Below are positions 1 through 7,705 of a stretch of DNA of 14,691 bases, in pieces. How positions within the stretch are numbered: position 1 is the stretch's first letter; every line of letters begins with the position of its first letter. Location: assembly GCA_021286925.1 (NCBI GenBank), contig JAJTBL010000011.1, positions 1 through 14,691 of the forward strand, written 5' to 3'. Made by a program: the position numbers and the translations under genes. Below the pieces are notes generated by a model. It did no database searches, was not told the origin of the DNA, and worked only from the letters and a program-made list of their open reading frames with translations. This DNA is from Spirochaetia bacterium (GTDB lineage: Bacteria; Spirochaetota; Spirochaetia; Treponematales; Rectinemataceae).

Positions 1-795
1 TCTGAAACCTGCGCACTGAGTACGCTTGGCTGTTCTGAATTTTTCGAAATTCCCGCAGGCGCGATTTTATTTTGCTCGAACAGCGGCGAATTCGAATTGA
101 CCAGTTCCGACATAAACAAGAAGCCCAGCGCCTGCCTTTTCGAATATATCTACTTTTCAAGGCCAGACAGCATCTGGAATGGCTTGTGTATTCATCTCGT
201 CCGTAGAAAATTCGGCGAAGAACTCGCAAAGGTCGCGCCGGTGGAAGCCGACATGGTCATTCCGGTTCCCGACTCTTCCATTTCGGCAGCAATCGGCTAT
301 GCGCATGAATCCAGAATTCCCTATGGTGAAGCCTTTGTTAAAAATCGATATATCGGCCGAACCTTTATTGAACCGACAACATCGCTCAGGCAGAAAGGCG
401 TCCGGATGAAATTCAATGTGCTCAAAGACTCGGTTGAGGGAAAGCGGGTGATTGTCATTGATGACTCGATTGTGCGCGGCAATACGATCAAGCCGCTTGT
501 GACCCTTTTGCTCAACGCGGGAGCTCGCGAAGTCCATGTACGGGTTGCAAGTCCGCCGGTTAAATACCCTTGCAGAATGGGCGTCGATATGGGAGAGCGG
601 GAAGATCTGGTTGCTAACCGTCTGGATGCGCAGGAGCTGGCGCGCTGGAGCGGTGCTGTTTCGCTGGCATATTTGCCGCTTGAATCAATAAAAAATGTTC
701 TTGGAATTTATTCGGCATGCTGCACTGCGTGTTTTTCCGGTGATTATCCCTTCAAAGTCAGAACCAATAATTCCAAAACCCAGTTTGAGCCGTGA
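1..795 (+). CDS. purF: Amidophosphoribosyltransferase PurF, C-terminal part (5' end outside the window)
   Basis: The frame is open from base 1 to the TGA at 793-795 (264 residues), so the true start and the glutaminase domain lie upstream. PurF makes 5-phosphoribosylamine from PRPP and glutamine, the first committed step of purine synthesis. Visible family marks are EYIYFSRPDS (about residues 48-57), the PRPP-binding loop VIVIDDSIVRGNT (about 147-159), SPPVKYPC and the terminal CFSGDYP. Four cysteines sit where Bacillus-type PurF holds its 4Fe-4S cluster: codons 133-135 (SACLFEY), 571-573 (YPCRMG), and a CxxC at 721-732. This suggests the Fe-S, oxygen-sensitive class rather than the cluster-free E. 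coli type. An in-frame TTG at 97 falls inside conserved sequence and is not a start. purDM begins 22 bases downstream, so the genes are very likely co-transcribed. Confidence 0.96.
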   Translation, partial: SETCALSTLGCSEFFEIPAGAILFCSNSGEFELTSSDINKKPSACLFEYIYFSRPDSIWNGLCIHLVRRKFGEELAKVAPVEADMVIPVPDSSISAAIGYAHESRIPYGEAFVKNRYIGRTFIEPTTSLRQKGVRMKFNVLKDSVEGKRVIVIDDSIVRGNTIKPLVTLLLNAGAREVHVRVASPPVKYPCRMGVDMGEREDLVANRLDAQELARWSGAVSLAYLPLESIKNVLGIYSACCTACFSGDYPFKVRTNNSKTQFEP

Positions 796-806
796 TGAAA
801 ATTGGC

Positions 807-812
807 AGGAGG
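807..812 (+). promoter_or_regulatory. Shine-Dalgarno site fixing the purDM start
   Basis: AGGAGG at 807-812 lies 5 bases before the ATG at 818. It selects this ATG over the longer open frame, which runs upstream through the 3' end of purF. The protein then begins MKILVLGSGAREHAL, exactly as PurD proteins begin. Confidence 0.85.
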
Positions 813-817
813 CTTGC

Positions 818-3193
818 ATGAAAATTCTTGTATTAGGAAGCGGCGCCCGTGAACATGCGCTGGCCTGGAAAATAAAAATGTCGCCGAAATGCGATTCACT
901 CTGGTGTGCGCCGGGAAACGCGGGGACTGCAGAAATCGGAACGAATATCGCGCTCGATATAGCCAATCCGGCTGAGGTTGCTAAATTCGTCGAAAAAAAA
1001 CGCATTGACCTTGTTGTTATAGGGCCGGAGCTGCCGCTTGCCGCCGGTGTGGCTGATACACTCAAGACTATGCCGCCTGCTGTACGGCCGCTTGTTTTCG
1101 GACCCGTCAAAGCCGCTGCGCTGATGGAGACATCGAAAGTTCACGCAAAAAAATTCATACGGGCGCATGGCATTCCAACCGCTGACTTCAGCGTTTTCAG
1201 CGAAAGCGGCAAGGCGCTCAGCTTTGTCGAGAGCGCTCCATGGCCATTTGTCATCAAAGCTTCCGGCTTAGCTTCAGGGAAAGGCGTATTTCTTCCAGAA
1301 AATTCTGATGATGCGAAGCGCATCATAAAGAATCTGCTTGATGATAGAGCGTTAGGCGACGCAGGAAGTGAAATTGTTATCGAGGAGCGGCTTTTTGGAG
1401 AAGAGGTTTCGCTCCTCGGCTTCTGCGATGAAAACACGGTTTTGCCGATGCCGCTTGCACAGGATCACAAACGCCTTCTTGAAGGCGATTGCGGGCTAAA
1501 TACTGGCGGGATGGGCGCGATCGCCTTGGGAACTCAAGCCTCCTTGCGGCAGGCTCAGGAATGGGCTGAAAAATTCCTTCTGCCGGTCATCACAGGGCTG
1601 CAGGAAGATTCTGTTCAGTACCGCGGTGTTCTCTATGCTGGACTTATCCTGACGAGCCAGGGGCCGAAAGTTCTCGAGTATAATTGCAGATTCGGCGACC
1701 CTGAAACACAGGCCATCCTGCCATTGCTTGATTCCGATTTGCTTGAATTGCTGACAGCGTGCGCGGAAGGCCGCCTGTCAGCTTTAAAGCCGAAATGGAA
1801 AGATGAAGCCTCTGCTTCGATCGTTCTGACGTCAAGCGATTACGCGCAGGATGTAAAGACTTTTGGCGGTTCCATTATCAGAGATTTCGGCGGTCCGGAA
1901 AAAAACAGCATGATTTTTTATGCCGGAGCCCGGCGCGAAGGAGACGTTATACGAGCTCATCGGGGCCGCGTTCTGTGCGCTTCAGGATGGGATGTTTCAC
2001 TATCCTCGGCTTTGGGAAAAGCCTATTCCAGAATTTCCCGAATCGAAATGGCACAAGGAAGATATCGAAAAGACATTGGCTTCAACCGGCAATTTCTCCA
2101 TAATCTGGAAAAGGGGGAGGGCGAGGGCATGGCCGCTTCTTCCGCTGTATCAGCTTCAGAAGCGTATCGGTCTGCCGGAGTTGATATTGACGCTGGCGAC
2201 CGAGCGGTAGCATTGATGTCTGCTGCAGTCAAGGCAACCTATACGCCTCATGTGCTTGCAGGAATCGGCGCGTTTGGCGGCGTCCTCGATACCAAGGCAT
2301 TCAGCGCTGTTGAAAATCCTGTCCTCGTCGCCTCAACCGATGGTGTCGGCACCAAGGTAAAACTTGCCGCGATGCGCGGCTCTTACACAACCATTGGACA
2401 GGATATCGTCAACCATTGCATTGATGATATTCTGGTTCAGGGTGCAACACCTCTGTTTTTCCTTGATTACTTCGCGGCATCGACTTTGAAACCGGAAATG
2501 GTCGCGCAGGCGGTTTCCGGCATGGCTGAAGCATGCAAGGCCTCAGGCTGTGTGCTCATCGGCGGTGAGACCGCGGAGATGCCCGGTGTCTATGAAAAAG
2601 GCGAATTCGATATTGCCGGCACTATCGTCGGGGTTGCGGATAAACGAAAACTCCTGCCAGCCGGAAACCTGAAAGCCGGCGACATGCTGATCGGCCTTCC
2701 TTCATCCGGCCTGCACACCAACGGTTTTTCGCTCGCACGAAAAGTATTTTCCAAGCAGGAGCTTTTCGCTCCATTTGCAGACACCGGGAAATTGCTGATA
2801 GATATTCTCTTGGAACCGCATCGACCATATCTGAGATATCTGGAAAAGCTTCTCTTTGAGCCTGAAAACCCGATTAAAGCACTTGCCCACATTACAGGCG
2901 GAGGCTTTGAAGGCAATGTTGCGAGAATTCTGCCGCATAACCTGTCCGCGGTCATCGATACATCGCGTTGGCCGATTCCGCCGGTATTTTCCGCCATCGC
3001 CGGGCATGGCAAAATTCCCGCCGTTGAAATGTATCGAGTTTTCAACATGGGCGTTGGCATGGTTGCTGTCATCAGCCCCGAACATTTTGAAGCGGTGAGA
3101 GCTTCTATCGAGCTGGATTGCTGGAATATCGGTTATCTCCAGCCTGGAAACGGTGAAGTCATCATGCAGTATGACCAGGCGGGCTGGCGATGA
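818..3193 (+). CDS. Bifunctional GAR synthetase (PurD) - AIR synthetase (PurM) fusion
   Basis: One uninterrupted frame of 791 residues carries two purine enzymes. Residues 1 to about 425 are PurD (phosphoribosylamine + glycine + ATP to GAR): the N-terminal GSGAREHAL loop, ATP-grasp elements KASGLASGKGV (147-157), DHKRLLEGDCGLNTGGMGA (216-234) and the metal-binding EYNCRFGDPETQ (287-298), ending in RYRKDIGFNR (415-424). Residues about 447-791 are PurM (FGAM + ATP to AIR): AGVDIDAG (453-460), DGVGTKVKLA (508-517), GQDIVNHCIDDILVQGA (527-543), GGETAEMPGVY (582-592), SSGLHTNGF (629-637), HITGGGFEGN (691-700) and FNMGVG (742-747). Both halves are near full family length with key motifs intact, so both should be active. 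The linker (about 425-446) is Gly/Glu/Ala/Ser-rich and contains an ATG with its own ribosome-binding site. These are separate genes in most bacteria; PurD-PurM fusions are familiar from yeast Ade5,7 and animal GART. The stop overlaps the purN start (ATGA, 3190-3193). Confidence 0.95.
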   Translation: MKILVLGSGAREHALAWKIKMSPKCDSLWCAPGNAGTAEIGTNIALDIANPAEVAKFVEKKRIDLVVIGPELPLAAGVADTLKTMPPAVRPLVFGPVKAAALMETSKVHAKKFIRAHGIPTADFSVFSESGKALSFVESAPWPFVIKASGLASGKGVFLPENSDDAKRIIKNLLDDRALGDAGSEIVIEERLFGEEVSLLGFCDENTVLPMPLAQDHKRLLEGDCGLNTGGMGAIALGTQASLRQAQEWAEKFLLPVITGLQEDSVQYRGVLYAGLILTSQGPKVLEYNCRFGDPETQAILPLLDSDLLELLTACAEGRLSALKPKWKDEASASIVLTSSDYAQDVKTFGGSIIRDFGGPEKNSMIFYAGARREGDVIRAHRGRVLCASGWDVSLSSALGKAYSRISRIEMAQGRYRKDIGFNRQFLHNLEKGEGEGMAASSAVSASEAYRSAGVDIDAGDRAVALMSAAVKATYTPHVLAGIGAFGGVLDTKAFSAVENPVLVASTDGVGTKVKLAAMRGSYTTIGQDIVNHCIDDILVQGATPLFFLDYFAASTLKPEMVAQAVSGMAEACKASGCVLIGGETAEMPGVYEKGEFDIAGTIVGVADKRKLLPAGNLKAGDMLIGLPSSGLHTNGFSLARKVFSKQELFAPFADTGKLLIDILLEPHRPYLRYLEKLLFEPENPIKALAHITGGGFEGNVARILPHNLSAVIDTSRWPIPPVFSAIAGHGKIPAVEMYRVFNMGVGMVAVISPEHFEAVRASIELDCWNIGYLQPGNGEVIMQYDQAGWR
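2112..2131 (+). promoter_or_regulatory. Possible internal ribosome-binding site and ATG for free PurM
   Basis: Inside the purD-purM linker a purine-rich GGGGGAGGG run (2112-2120) stands 8 bases before an in-frame ATG at 2129-2131 (Met438 of the fusion). Initiation there would give a 354-residue protein ending at 3193, about the normal size of stand-alone PurM, and it would start just before the conserved AGVDIDAG segment. The site may be a remnant of the original purM start from before the genes fused, or it may still work. Inference from spacing and position only. Confidence 0.4.
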
Positions 3194-3801
3194 AGCTGGT
3201 TGTTCTTGTTTCAGGGAACGGCAGCAATCTGCAGGCAGTTCTCGACGCAATCAAAGAGGGGCGCCTTGCTTCGACTGTTGAACTCGTCATATCGAACAGG
3301 CTGGATGCCTTTGCCCTTGAACGCGCCAGGCAAAACCGGATTCCATTTCTGGCCTTTCCTTCGCGCGCTTCACTGCCTCGCAAAAGCTATGAAACGATTC
3401 TGGCACGGACGGCTCTTGCCTTTGAGCCGGATTACATACTCCTTCTGGGATGGATGAAAATTCTGACTTCGGTTTTTATCGATAATTTTCCAGGCAGAAT
3501 TATCAATCTTCATCCAGCTTTGCCAGGCACATTCCCCGGAACTCATGCGATTGAAAGGGCTTGGGAAGCCTATCAGGCAGGCACAATCCATGCAAGCGGC
3601 GTCATGGTTCATTATGTCCCCGATGAAGGTGTCGATTCAGGACCGGTAATCGGCAAAAAAGAAATTCTGATGACAGGGATCAAGACTTTAGAAGAGTTCG
3701 AGCGCATAACGCACGAGACTGAACATGAACTTGTCGTCGCAGCGCTGCAGGAACTTGAAAAAAACTGGAACAAGCTTTGCGGTAAGGAGATACAAGCATG
3801 A
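3190..3801 (+). CDS. purN: Phosphoribosylglycinamide formyltransferase PurN
   Basis: A 203-residue enzyme of normal family length. It transfers the formyl group of 10-formyltetrahydrofolate to GAR to give FGAR. The N-terminus VLVSGNGSNLQAVLDAI matches the phosphate-binding loop. The catalytic triad can be placed as Asn106 and His108 in RIINLHPALPG, and Asp145 in VPDEGVDSGPVI, almost identical in numbering to E. coli PurN. The start ATG overlaps the purDM stop (ATGA) and has only a weak GGCGGG-like site upstream, so translation is probably coupled to purDM. It overlaps purH in the same way at its own end. The formate-dependent alternative PurT is excluded because there is no ATP-grasp fold. 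Confidence 0.96.
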   Translation: MKLVVLVSGNGSNLQAVLDAIKEGRLASTVELVISNRLDAFALERARQNRIPFLAFPSRASLPRKSYETILARTALAFEPDYILLLGWMKILTSVFIDNFPGRIINLHPALPGTFPGTHAIERAWEAYQAGTIHASGVMVHYVPDEGVDSGPVIGKKEILMTGIKTLEEFERITHETEHELVVAALQELEKNWNKLCGKEIQA

Positions 3802-5375
3802 AAAACGCACTGATTTCGGTGTATGAAAAAACAGGCCTTGAAAAATTGGCAAAAACGCTGACTGACCACGGCTGGAACATTCTGGCTTCCGGCGGAACCG
3901 CGAAATTGCTGTCCTCAGCCGGCATCACGGTTCGTGAGGTTTCGGATTATACAAAATCACCGGAAATCCTTTCAGGCCGCGTCAAAACTCTGCATCCAGC
4001 GATCCATGGCGGTATTCTCGCAAGAGGCACTGAAGAGGACCAGCTGCAGCTGGAAAATCTGGGTTTTGAAATGATCGACCTGGTTGTTGTAAACCTGTAT
4101 CCTTTTGAAAAAACGGTCGCTATTCCTGATGTCAGCGAAGCTGAAGCCATCGAGCAGATCGATATCGGCGGTGTTGCCTTGCTTCGAGCCGCTGCGAAAA
4201 ACCATGATCGTGTAACGGTAGTCTCTGACCCGGCCGATTACCAGGTGATAATCGATATTGTGGAAGCGGGAAAGGAAATTCCTGCTGAATTGAAAAAGAA
4301 CTTCGCGCTGAAAGCTTTCAGACAGACAGCTTCTTACGATACTGCTATATCAGGTTGGTTAGCAAAACAGCTTGGCGGTGAATCCTCTCAGAGTTTCACA
4401 CTGAAAGGGTATCACGCTAAAACGCTGAGATATGGAGAAAATCCTCATCAGCACGCTGAATATTATTCTGCCGAGCCGGGCGCAGGTATTTTCGGCGGTG
4501 CTGTACTACAGGGAAAGGAACTCAGTTACAATAACATTCTCGATCTCGATGCCGCGTGGCAGGCAGTCAGCAGATTTGAGAGACCGGCAGTTGTCATCGT
4601 CAAACACCTTTCGCCGTGCAGTATCGCCCAAGCTCCTTTGCCAAAGGCGGGGAATGCGTCTGGCAATGCGGCTGCGGCAGAAAATGCGCCAGATGAAGCC
4701 CCGCTGGTCTCCGCGCTCACGCAGGCAATCGCATGCGATCCGGTATCGGCCTTTGGCGGCGTGATTGCTGTCAACCGCGAGTTTTCAGGCGAGTGCGCTC
4801 GCAATCTTGGCTCGCTGTTTGTCGAATGCATCATTGCGCCAGCCTTTTCGAAAGCGGCAATCGAAATTCTTGCAAAAAAGAAGAACTTGCGGCTGGTCGT
4901 ACCTGGTGCCCTCAAGCCGCAGAGCGAAATTCGTTCTGTCCTGGGAGGATTCCTGCGGCAGGATATCGACGACGGAGATCCGGAGAACACCGCCTGGACT
5001 TTCGTCACCAAACGCGCACCCACGGCTGAAGAGACCGCCGCCCTCGGTTTTGCCTGGAAAGCCTGTATTTCAGTGAAGAGCAACGCCATCGTCCTCGCGA
5101 ACGCGAACGCAACGGTGGGAATCGGAGGAGGCCAGCCCAACCGCGTTGATTCGGTCCGTATCGCCGTCACCAGAGCTGGTGAGCGTGCAAAAGGATCAGT
5201 CCTGGCCTCGGATGCATTCTTCCCATTCCCAGACTCTGTAGAAGAAGCCGCCAAAGCCGGAGTAACTGCGATTATTCAGCCCGGCGGTTCAATCCGCGAC
5301 CAGGAAGCGATAGCCGCAGCGGACAGCGCGGGAATCGCGATGGTTGTCACCGGCGTTCGGCATTTCAGGCATTGA
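3798..5375 (+). CDS. purH: Bifunctional AICAR transformylase / IMP cyclohydrolase PurH
   Basis: A 525-residue enzyme that formylates AICAR and closes the ring to IMP. The N-terminal MGS-like cyclohydrolase domain (about 1-195) shows ISVYEKTGLEKLA, ASGGTA (30-35), SGRVKTLHPAIHGG (59-72) and IGGVALLRAAAKNH. The transformylase domain (about 200-525) shows LRYGENPHQHA (210-220), the catalytic Lys269-His270 in VIVKHLSPC, DPVSAFGG (314-321), IGGGQPNRVDS (442-452) and the usual end TGVRHFRH. Two oddities: PCSIA (273-277) replaces the common PCGVA, and an Ala/Asn/Pro-rich stretch (about 280-302) makes the segment before DPVSAFGG 36 residues long against about 15 in E. coli. The ATG overlaps the purN stop, with TAAGGAGA at 3783-3790 as ribosome-binding site. 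guaB follows after 28 bases. Confidence 0.96.
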   Translation: MKNALISVYEKTGLEKLAKTLTDHGWNILASGGTAKLLSSAGITVREVSDYTKSPEILSGRVKTLHPAIHGGILARGTEEDQLQLENLGFEMIDLVVVNLYPFEKTVAIPDVSEAEAIEQIDIGGVALLRAAAKNHDRVTVVSDPADYQVIIDIVEAGKEIPAELKKNFALKAFRQTASYDTAISGWLAKQLGGESSQSFTLKGYHAKTLRYGENPHQHAEYYSAEPGAGIFGGAVLQGKELSYNNILDLDAAWQAVSRFERPAVVIVKHLSPCSIAQAPLPKAGNASGNAAAAENAPDEAPLVSALTQAIACDPVSAFGGVIAVNREFSGECARNLGSLFVECIIAPAFSKAAIEILAKKKNLRLVVPGALKPQSEIRSVLGGFLRQDIDDGDPENTAWTFVTKRAPTAEETAALGFAWKACISVKSNAIVLANANATVGIGGGQPNRVDSVRIAVTRAGERAKGSVLASDAFFPFPDSVEEAAKAGVTAIIQPGGSIRDQEAIAAADSAGIAMVVTGVRHFRH

Positions 5376-5403
5376 TGGTATTCGAGAATAAGGAGAAATT
5401 AGC

Positions 5404-6897
5404 ATGAATCCGCAGAGTGAAAAGCTTTTTGAAAACGGGATGGCCCTTACCTTTGACGATGTTCTGGTTGTTCCTTCCTACAGTGAATTATTGCCATCGC
5501 AGGTTGACATCAGAACCCGGCTTGCCAAGGACATCGTCCTCAATATTCCGCTCATTTCAGCGGCGATGGATACGGTGACCGAGTCGAGTCTCGCCATCGC
5601 GCTTGCCCGTATGGGCGGCATGGGCATCATTCATCGAAACATGTCTCCTGAAAAACAGGCCACGGAAGTGGATCGCGTCAAGCGCTCTGAATCAGGGATG
5701 ATTCTCGATCCAGTCTGCCTCGAAAAAAATGCCTCGCTGGCGGAAGCCCGCGAGCTGATGCAGAAATTCAAAATTTCAGGCATCCCGATTGTTCAGGGCG
5801 AAGAAAAAAAATTGGTCGGCATTCTGACAAACCGGGATATCCGCTTCTGCAAAGATGACGATTTTAAAAAGCCGGTCAGTGAGTTCATGACCGCTGACAA
5901 GCTCATCACGGCACGGGTCGGCACAACGCTGGATGAAGCCCGCGACATTCTTCAGCGGTATCGGATCGAAAAACTGCCGCTCACCGATGAGGCTGGCTGT
6001 CTCAAAGGCCTCATTACGGTCAAGGATATTTCCAAGAAGGCGGATTACCCCAATGCAGCGCTCGACAAACTGGGACGCCTGCTTGTCGGCGCCGCTGTCG
6101 GTGTCGGCGCTGATCTCGAAAAAAGAATTCAGCTTCTCTCCTCGCGGAATGTCGATGCCGTGGTCATCGATACCGCGCATGGTCATTCCCGCGGAGTAAT
6201 CGAAGCAATCAGAAGAATAAAAGCCGCGGTGCCGGGGCTTCCGGTCATTGCGGGCAATGTTGTCACGGCTGAGGGTGTGCGGGCGCTCGTGCAGGCTGGC
6301 GCTGACGCGGTAAAAATCGGTGTCGGAGCCGGTTCAATCTGCACGACTCGTATCATTTCGGGTGCTGGAATGCCGCAGCTTTCAGCCATCTATGAATGCG
6401 CGAAAGAAGCCGCGAAATTCGACATACCTGTCATAGCCGACGGCGGAGTAAAATATTCAGGCGACATGGTCAAAGCGCTGGTTGCCGGCGCGGACTGCAT
6501 CATGCTGGGAAGCCTGCTGGCCGGTCTCGAGGAATCTCCCGGCGAGCTTGTCCTGTATAACGGCAGGCAGTACAAGACATACCGCGGGATGGGCTCGATG
6601 GGAGCCCTGCAAGGCTATGGCAAAGACCGCTACGCGACAGGGCTTGGCGGAGGAGAAAAGCTGGTCCCGGAGGGCGTGGAAGGCATGGTTCCCTATAAAG
6701 GAAAGCTTTCGGATTTCGTGTTCCAGCTGGTCGGCGGCCTTCGCTCCGGCTGCGGTTACGCGGGTGCCAAAACCTTGCAGGACCTAAAACAAAAAACAGG
6801 TCTGGTTCGAATCAGCAACGCAGGCCTGCTGGAAAGCCATCCCCATTCGATTACCATAACCAGGGAAGCGCCAAACTACCAGCGCGGCGATTTTTAA
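5404..6897 (+). CDS. guaB: Inosine-5'-monophosphate dehydrogenase GuaB
   Basis: A 497-residue enzyme that oxidises IMP to XMP with NAD+, the committed step to guanine nucleotides. The N-terminus has ALTFDDVLVVPSYSELLP. Two CBS domains (about residues 98-215), which bind regulatory nucleotides in this family, split the barrel. The catalytic loop carries Cys313 in GAGSICTTRI; most family members read GPGSICTT, so one residue beside the loop differs. The phosphate-binding ADGGVKYSGD, YRGMGSMGAL and the mobile-flap Arg409-Tyr410 (GKDRY) are present. AAGGAG precedes the ATG by about 8 bases. The gene is co-directional with and close to purH, so the operon continues from IMP synthesis into the GMP branch. 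guaA is not seen. GMP reductase is less likely because CBS domains and the DRY flap are present. Confidence 0.96.
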   Translation: MNPQSEKLFENGMALTFDDVLVVPSYSELLPSQVDIRTRLAKDIVLNIPLISAAMDTVTESSLAIALARMGGMGIIHRNMSPEKQATEVDRVKRSESGMILDPVCLEKNASLAEARELMQKFKISGIPIVQGEEKKLVGILTNRDIRFCKDDDFKKPVSEFMTADKLITARVGTTLDEARDILQRYRIEKLPLTDEAGCLKGLITVKDISKKADYPNAALDKLGRLLVGAAVGVGADLEKRIQLLSSRNVDAVVIDTAHGHSRGVIEAIRRIKAAVPGLPVIAGNVVTAEGVRALVQAGADAVKIGVGAGSICTTRIISGAGMPQLSAIYECAKEAAKFDIPVIADGGVKYSGDMVKALVAGADCIMLGSLLAGLEESPGELVLYNGRQYKTYRGMGSMGALQGYGKDRYATGLGGGEKLVPEGVEGMVPYKGKLSDFVFQLVGGLRSGCGYAGAKTLQDLKQKTGLVRISNAGLLESHPHSITITREAPNYQRGDF

Positions 6898-6906
6898 CTG
6901 CATCCA

Positions 6907-6943
6907 GCCGCTCTGTTCTGAATATTGAAACGGACAGGGCGGC
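6907..6943 (+). terminator. Strong hairpin after guaB, possible transcription end
   Basis: Bases 6907-6918 pair along all 12 positions with 6932-6943 (two of the pairs are G-U), leaving a 13-base loop. It starts 10 bases after the guaB stop, a typical place for an operon terminator. No T-run follows the right arm, so it is not a classic intrinsic terminator; it could instead protect the mRNA 3' end or reduce read-through. Confidence 0.4.
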
Positions 6944-7000
6944 AGCCTGCCGGATAACCGGGCTAAAACCGCACAAGGCTCGATATTTTCTGGATAATCG

Positions 7001-7028
7001 TTGATTGTGGCGATATATTTCCGATAAA
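7001..7028 (+). promoter_or_regulatory. Possible sigma-70-type promoter for the exbB-exbD-tonB operon
   Basis: TTGATT (7001-7006) and GATAAA (7023-7028) are separated by 16 bases and lie about 33 bases before the ATG at 7061. The match is only moderate. The main support is context: a 163-base gap with a hairpin upstream and a new functional group of genes downstream. Confidence 0.3.
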
Positions 7029-7060
7029 GAATAGAGGGAATCTTTGCTCAAGGAGTTGTC

Positions 7061-7705
7061 ATGATCGATTTCATTGTCCAGGGCGGTGCGGTCCTGTGGG
7101 TTATAATGGCTTTGTCTGTCGTGGCCTGCGCCATCATTATCGAAAGATTGCTCTATCTCAGGCGAATATCCGTCGATGAAGACAAACTGTTTTTGCGCAT
7201 CAAGGCCAGTCTTCTTGAAGGTCACTATAACGAAGCGCTCGCAATCTGCGATCAGAACCTCTCTCCCTTTTCAACCTTGCTGAAAGTCGGTATTGAAAAT
7301 CGTCACCAGCCCGAACAAACCCAGCGGGATATCCTGAAAGACGCGGCTGCCCTTGAAGCACCGAAACTCGAACGCGGTCTCTCGGCGCTTGGCACAATCA
7401 GCCATATTGCGCCTCTTTTGGGACTTCTAGGCACGGTCACCGGCACCATGAAAGCCTTTGGCGTTCTGGGAAAATTCGGCGCGGTTAGTGACCCCGCAGC
7501 ACTCGCAAGCGGCGTTTCTGAAGCTCTGATTACAACCGTCGGCGGCATCGTGGTCGCGGTTCCTGTCGTCATTTTTTACAATTACTTCGTTACCCGGGTC
7601 AATCTGATTCTGACCAAGCTCGAAAACCAGGTAAACACGCTGGTTCTGCTGATAAATGCGGCGAATCATGGCACCAGCGGGAAAGGTACCTCGGAGGAAG
7701 CATGA
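7061..7705 (+). CDS. ExbB/TolQ/MotA-family proton channel protein
   Basis: A 214-residue inner-membrane protein with the family's three-helix layout: TM1 about 10-32, a cytoplasmic stretch with EALAICDQ, then TM2 about 112-134 and TM3 about 155-177. The hallmark segment is ISHIAPLLGLLGTVTGTMKAF (about 113-133), followed by ASGVSEALITTVGGIVVAVPVV. In this family the protein forms the proton-channel stator with an ExbD/TolR partner and drives a TonB- or TolA-type protein that reaches the outer membrane. AAGGAG at 7050-7055 sits 5 bases before the ATG. The stop overlaps the next gene (ATGA, 7702-7705). The TonB-like third gene favours an ExbB role over TolQ, but no TolA, TolB or Pal gene is present to decide it. 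Confidence 0.9.
   Translation: MIDFIVQGGAVLWVIMALSVVACAIIIERLLYLRRISVDEDKLFLRIKASLLEGHYNEALAICDQNLSPFSTLLKVGIENRHQPEQTQRDILKDAAALEAPKLERGLSALGTISHIAPLLGLLGTVTGTMKAFGVLGKFGAVSDPAALASGVSEALITTVGGIVVAVPVVIFYNYFVTRVNLILTKLENQVNTLVLLINAANHGTSGKGTSEEA

Noticed and set aside
695..817. Upstream extension of the purDM frame to an ATG-like or alternative start at 695
   Set aside because: It would overlap the conserved end of purF, and the AGGAGG at 807-812 points to the ATG at 818, where the PurD family sequence begins.
4526..5254. A 242-codon open frame antisense to purH
   Set aside because: It lies wholly opposite a well-conserved gene, has Ser/Ala/Arg-rich composition typical of shadow frames, and resembles no protein family I know.
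5379..5390. Inverted repeat TATTC/GAATA before guaB as an operator
   Set aside because: The arms are 5 bases with a 2-base centre, and the sequence is too short to separate from chance; the gap to guaB is otherwise ordinary.
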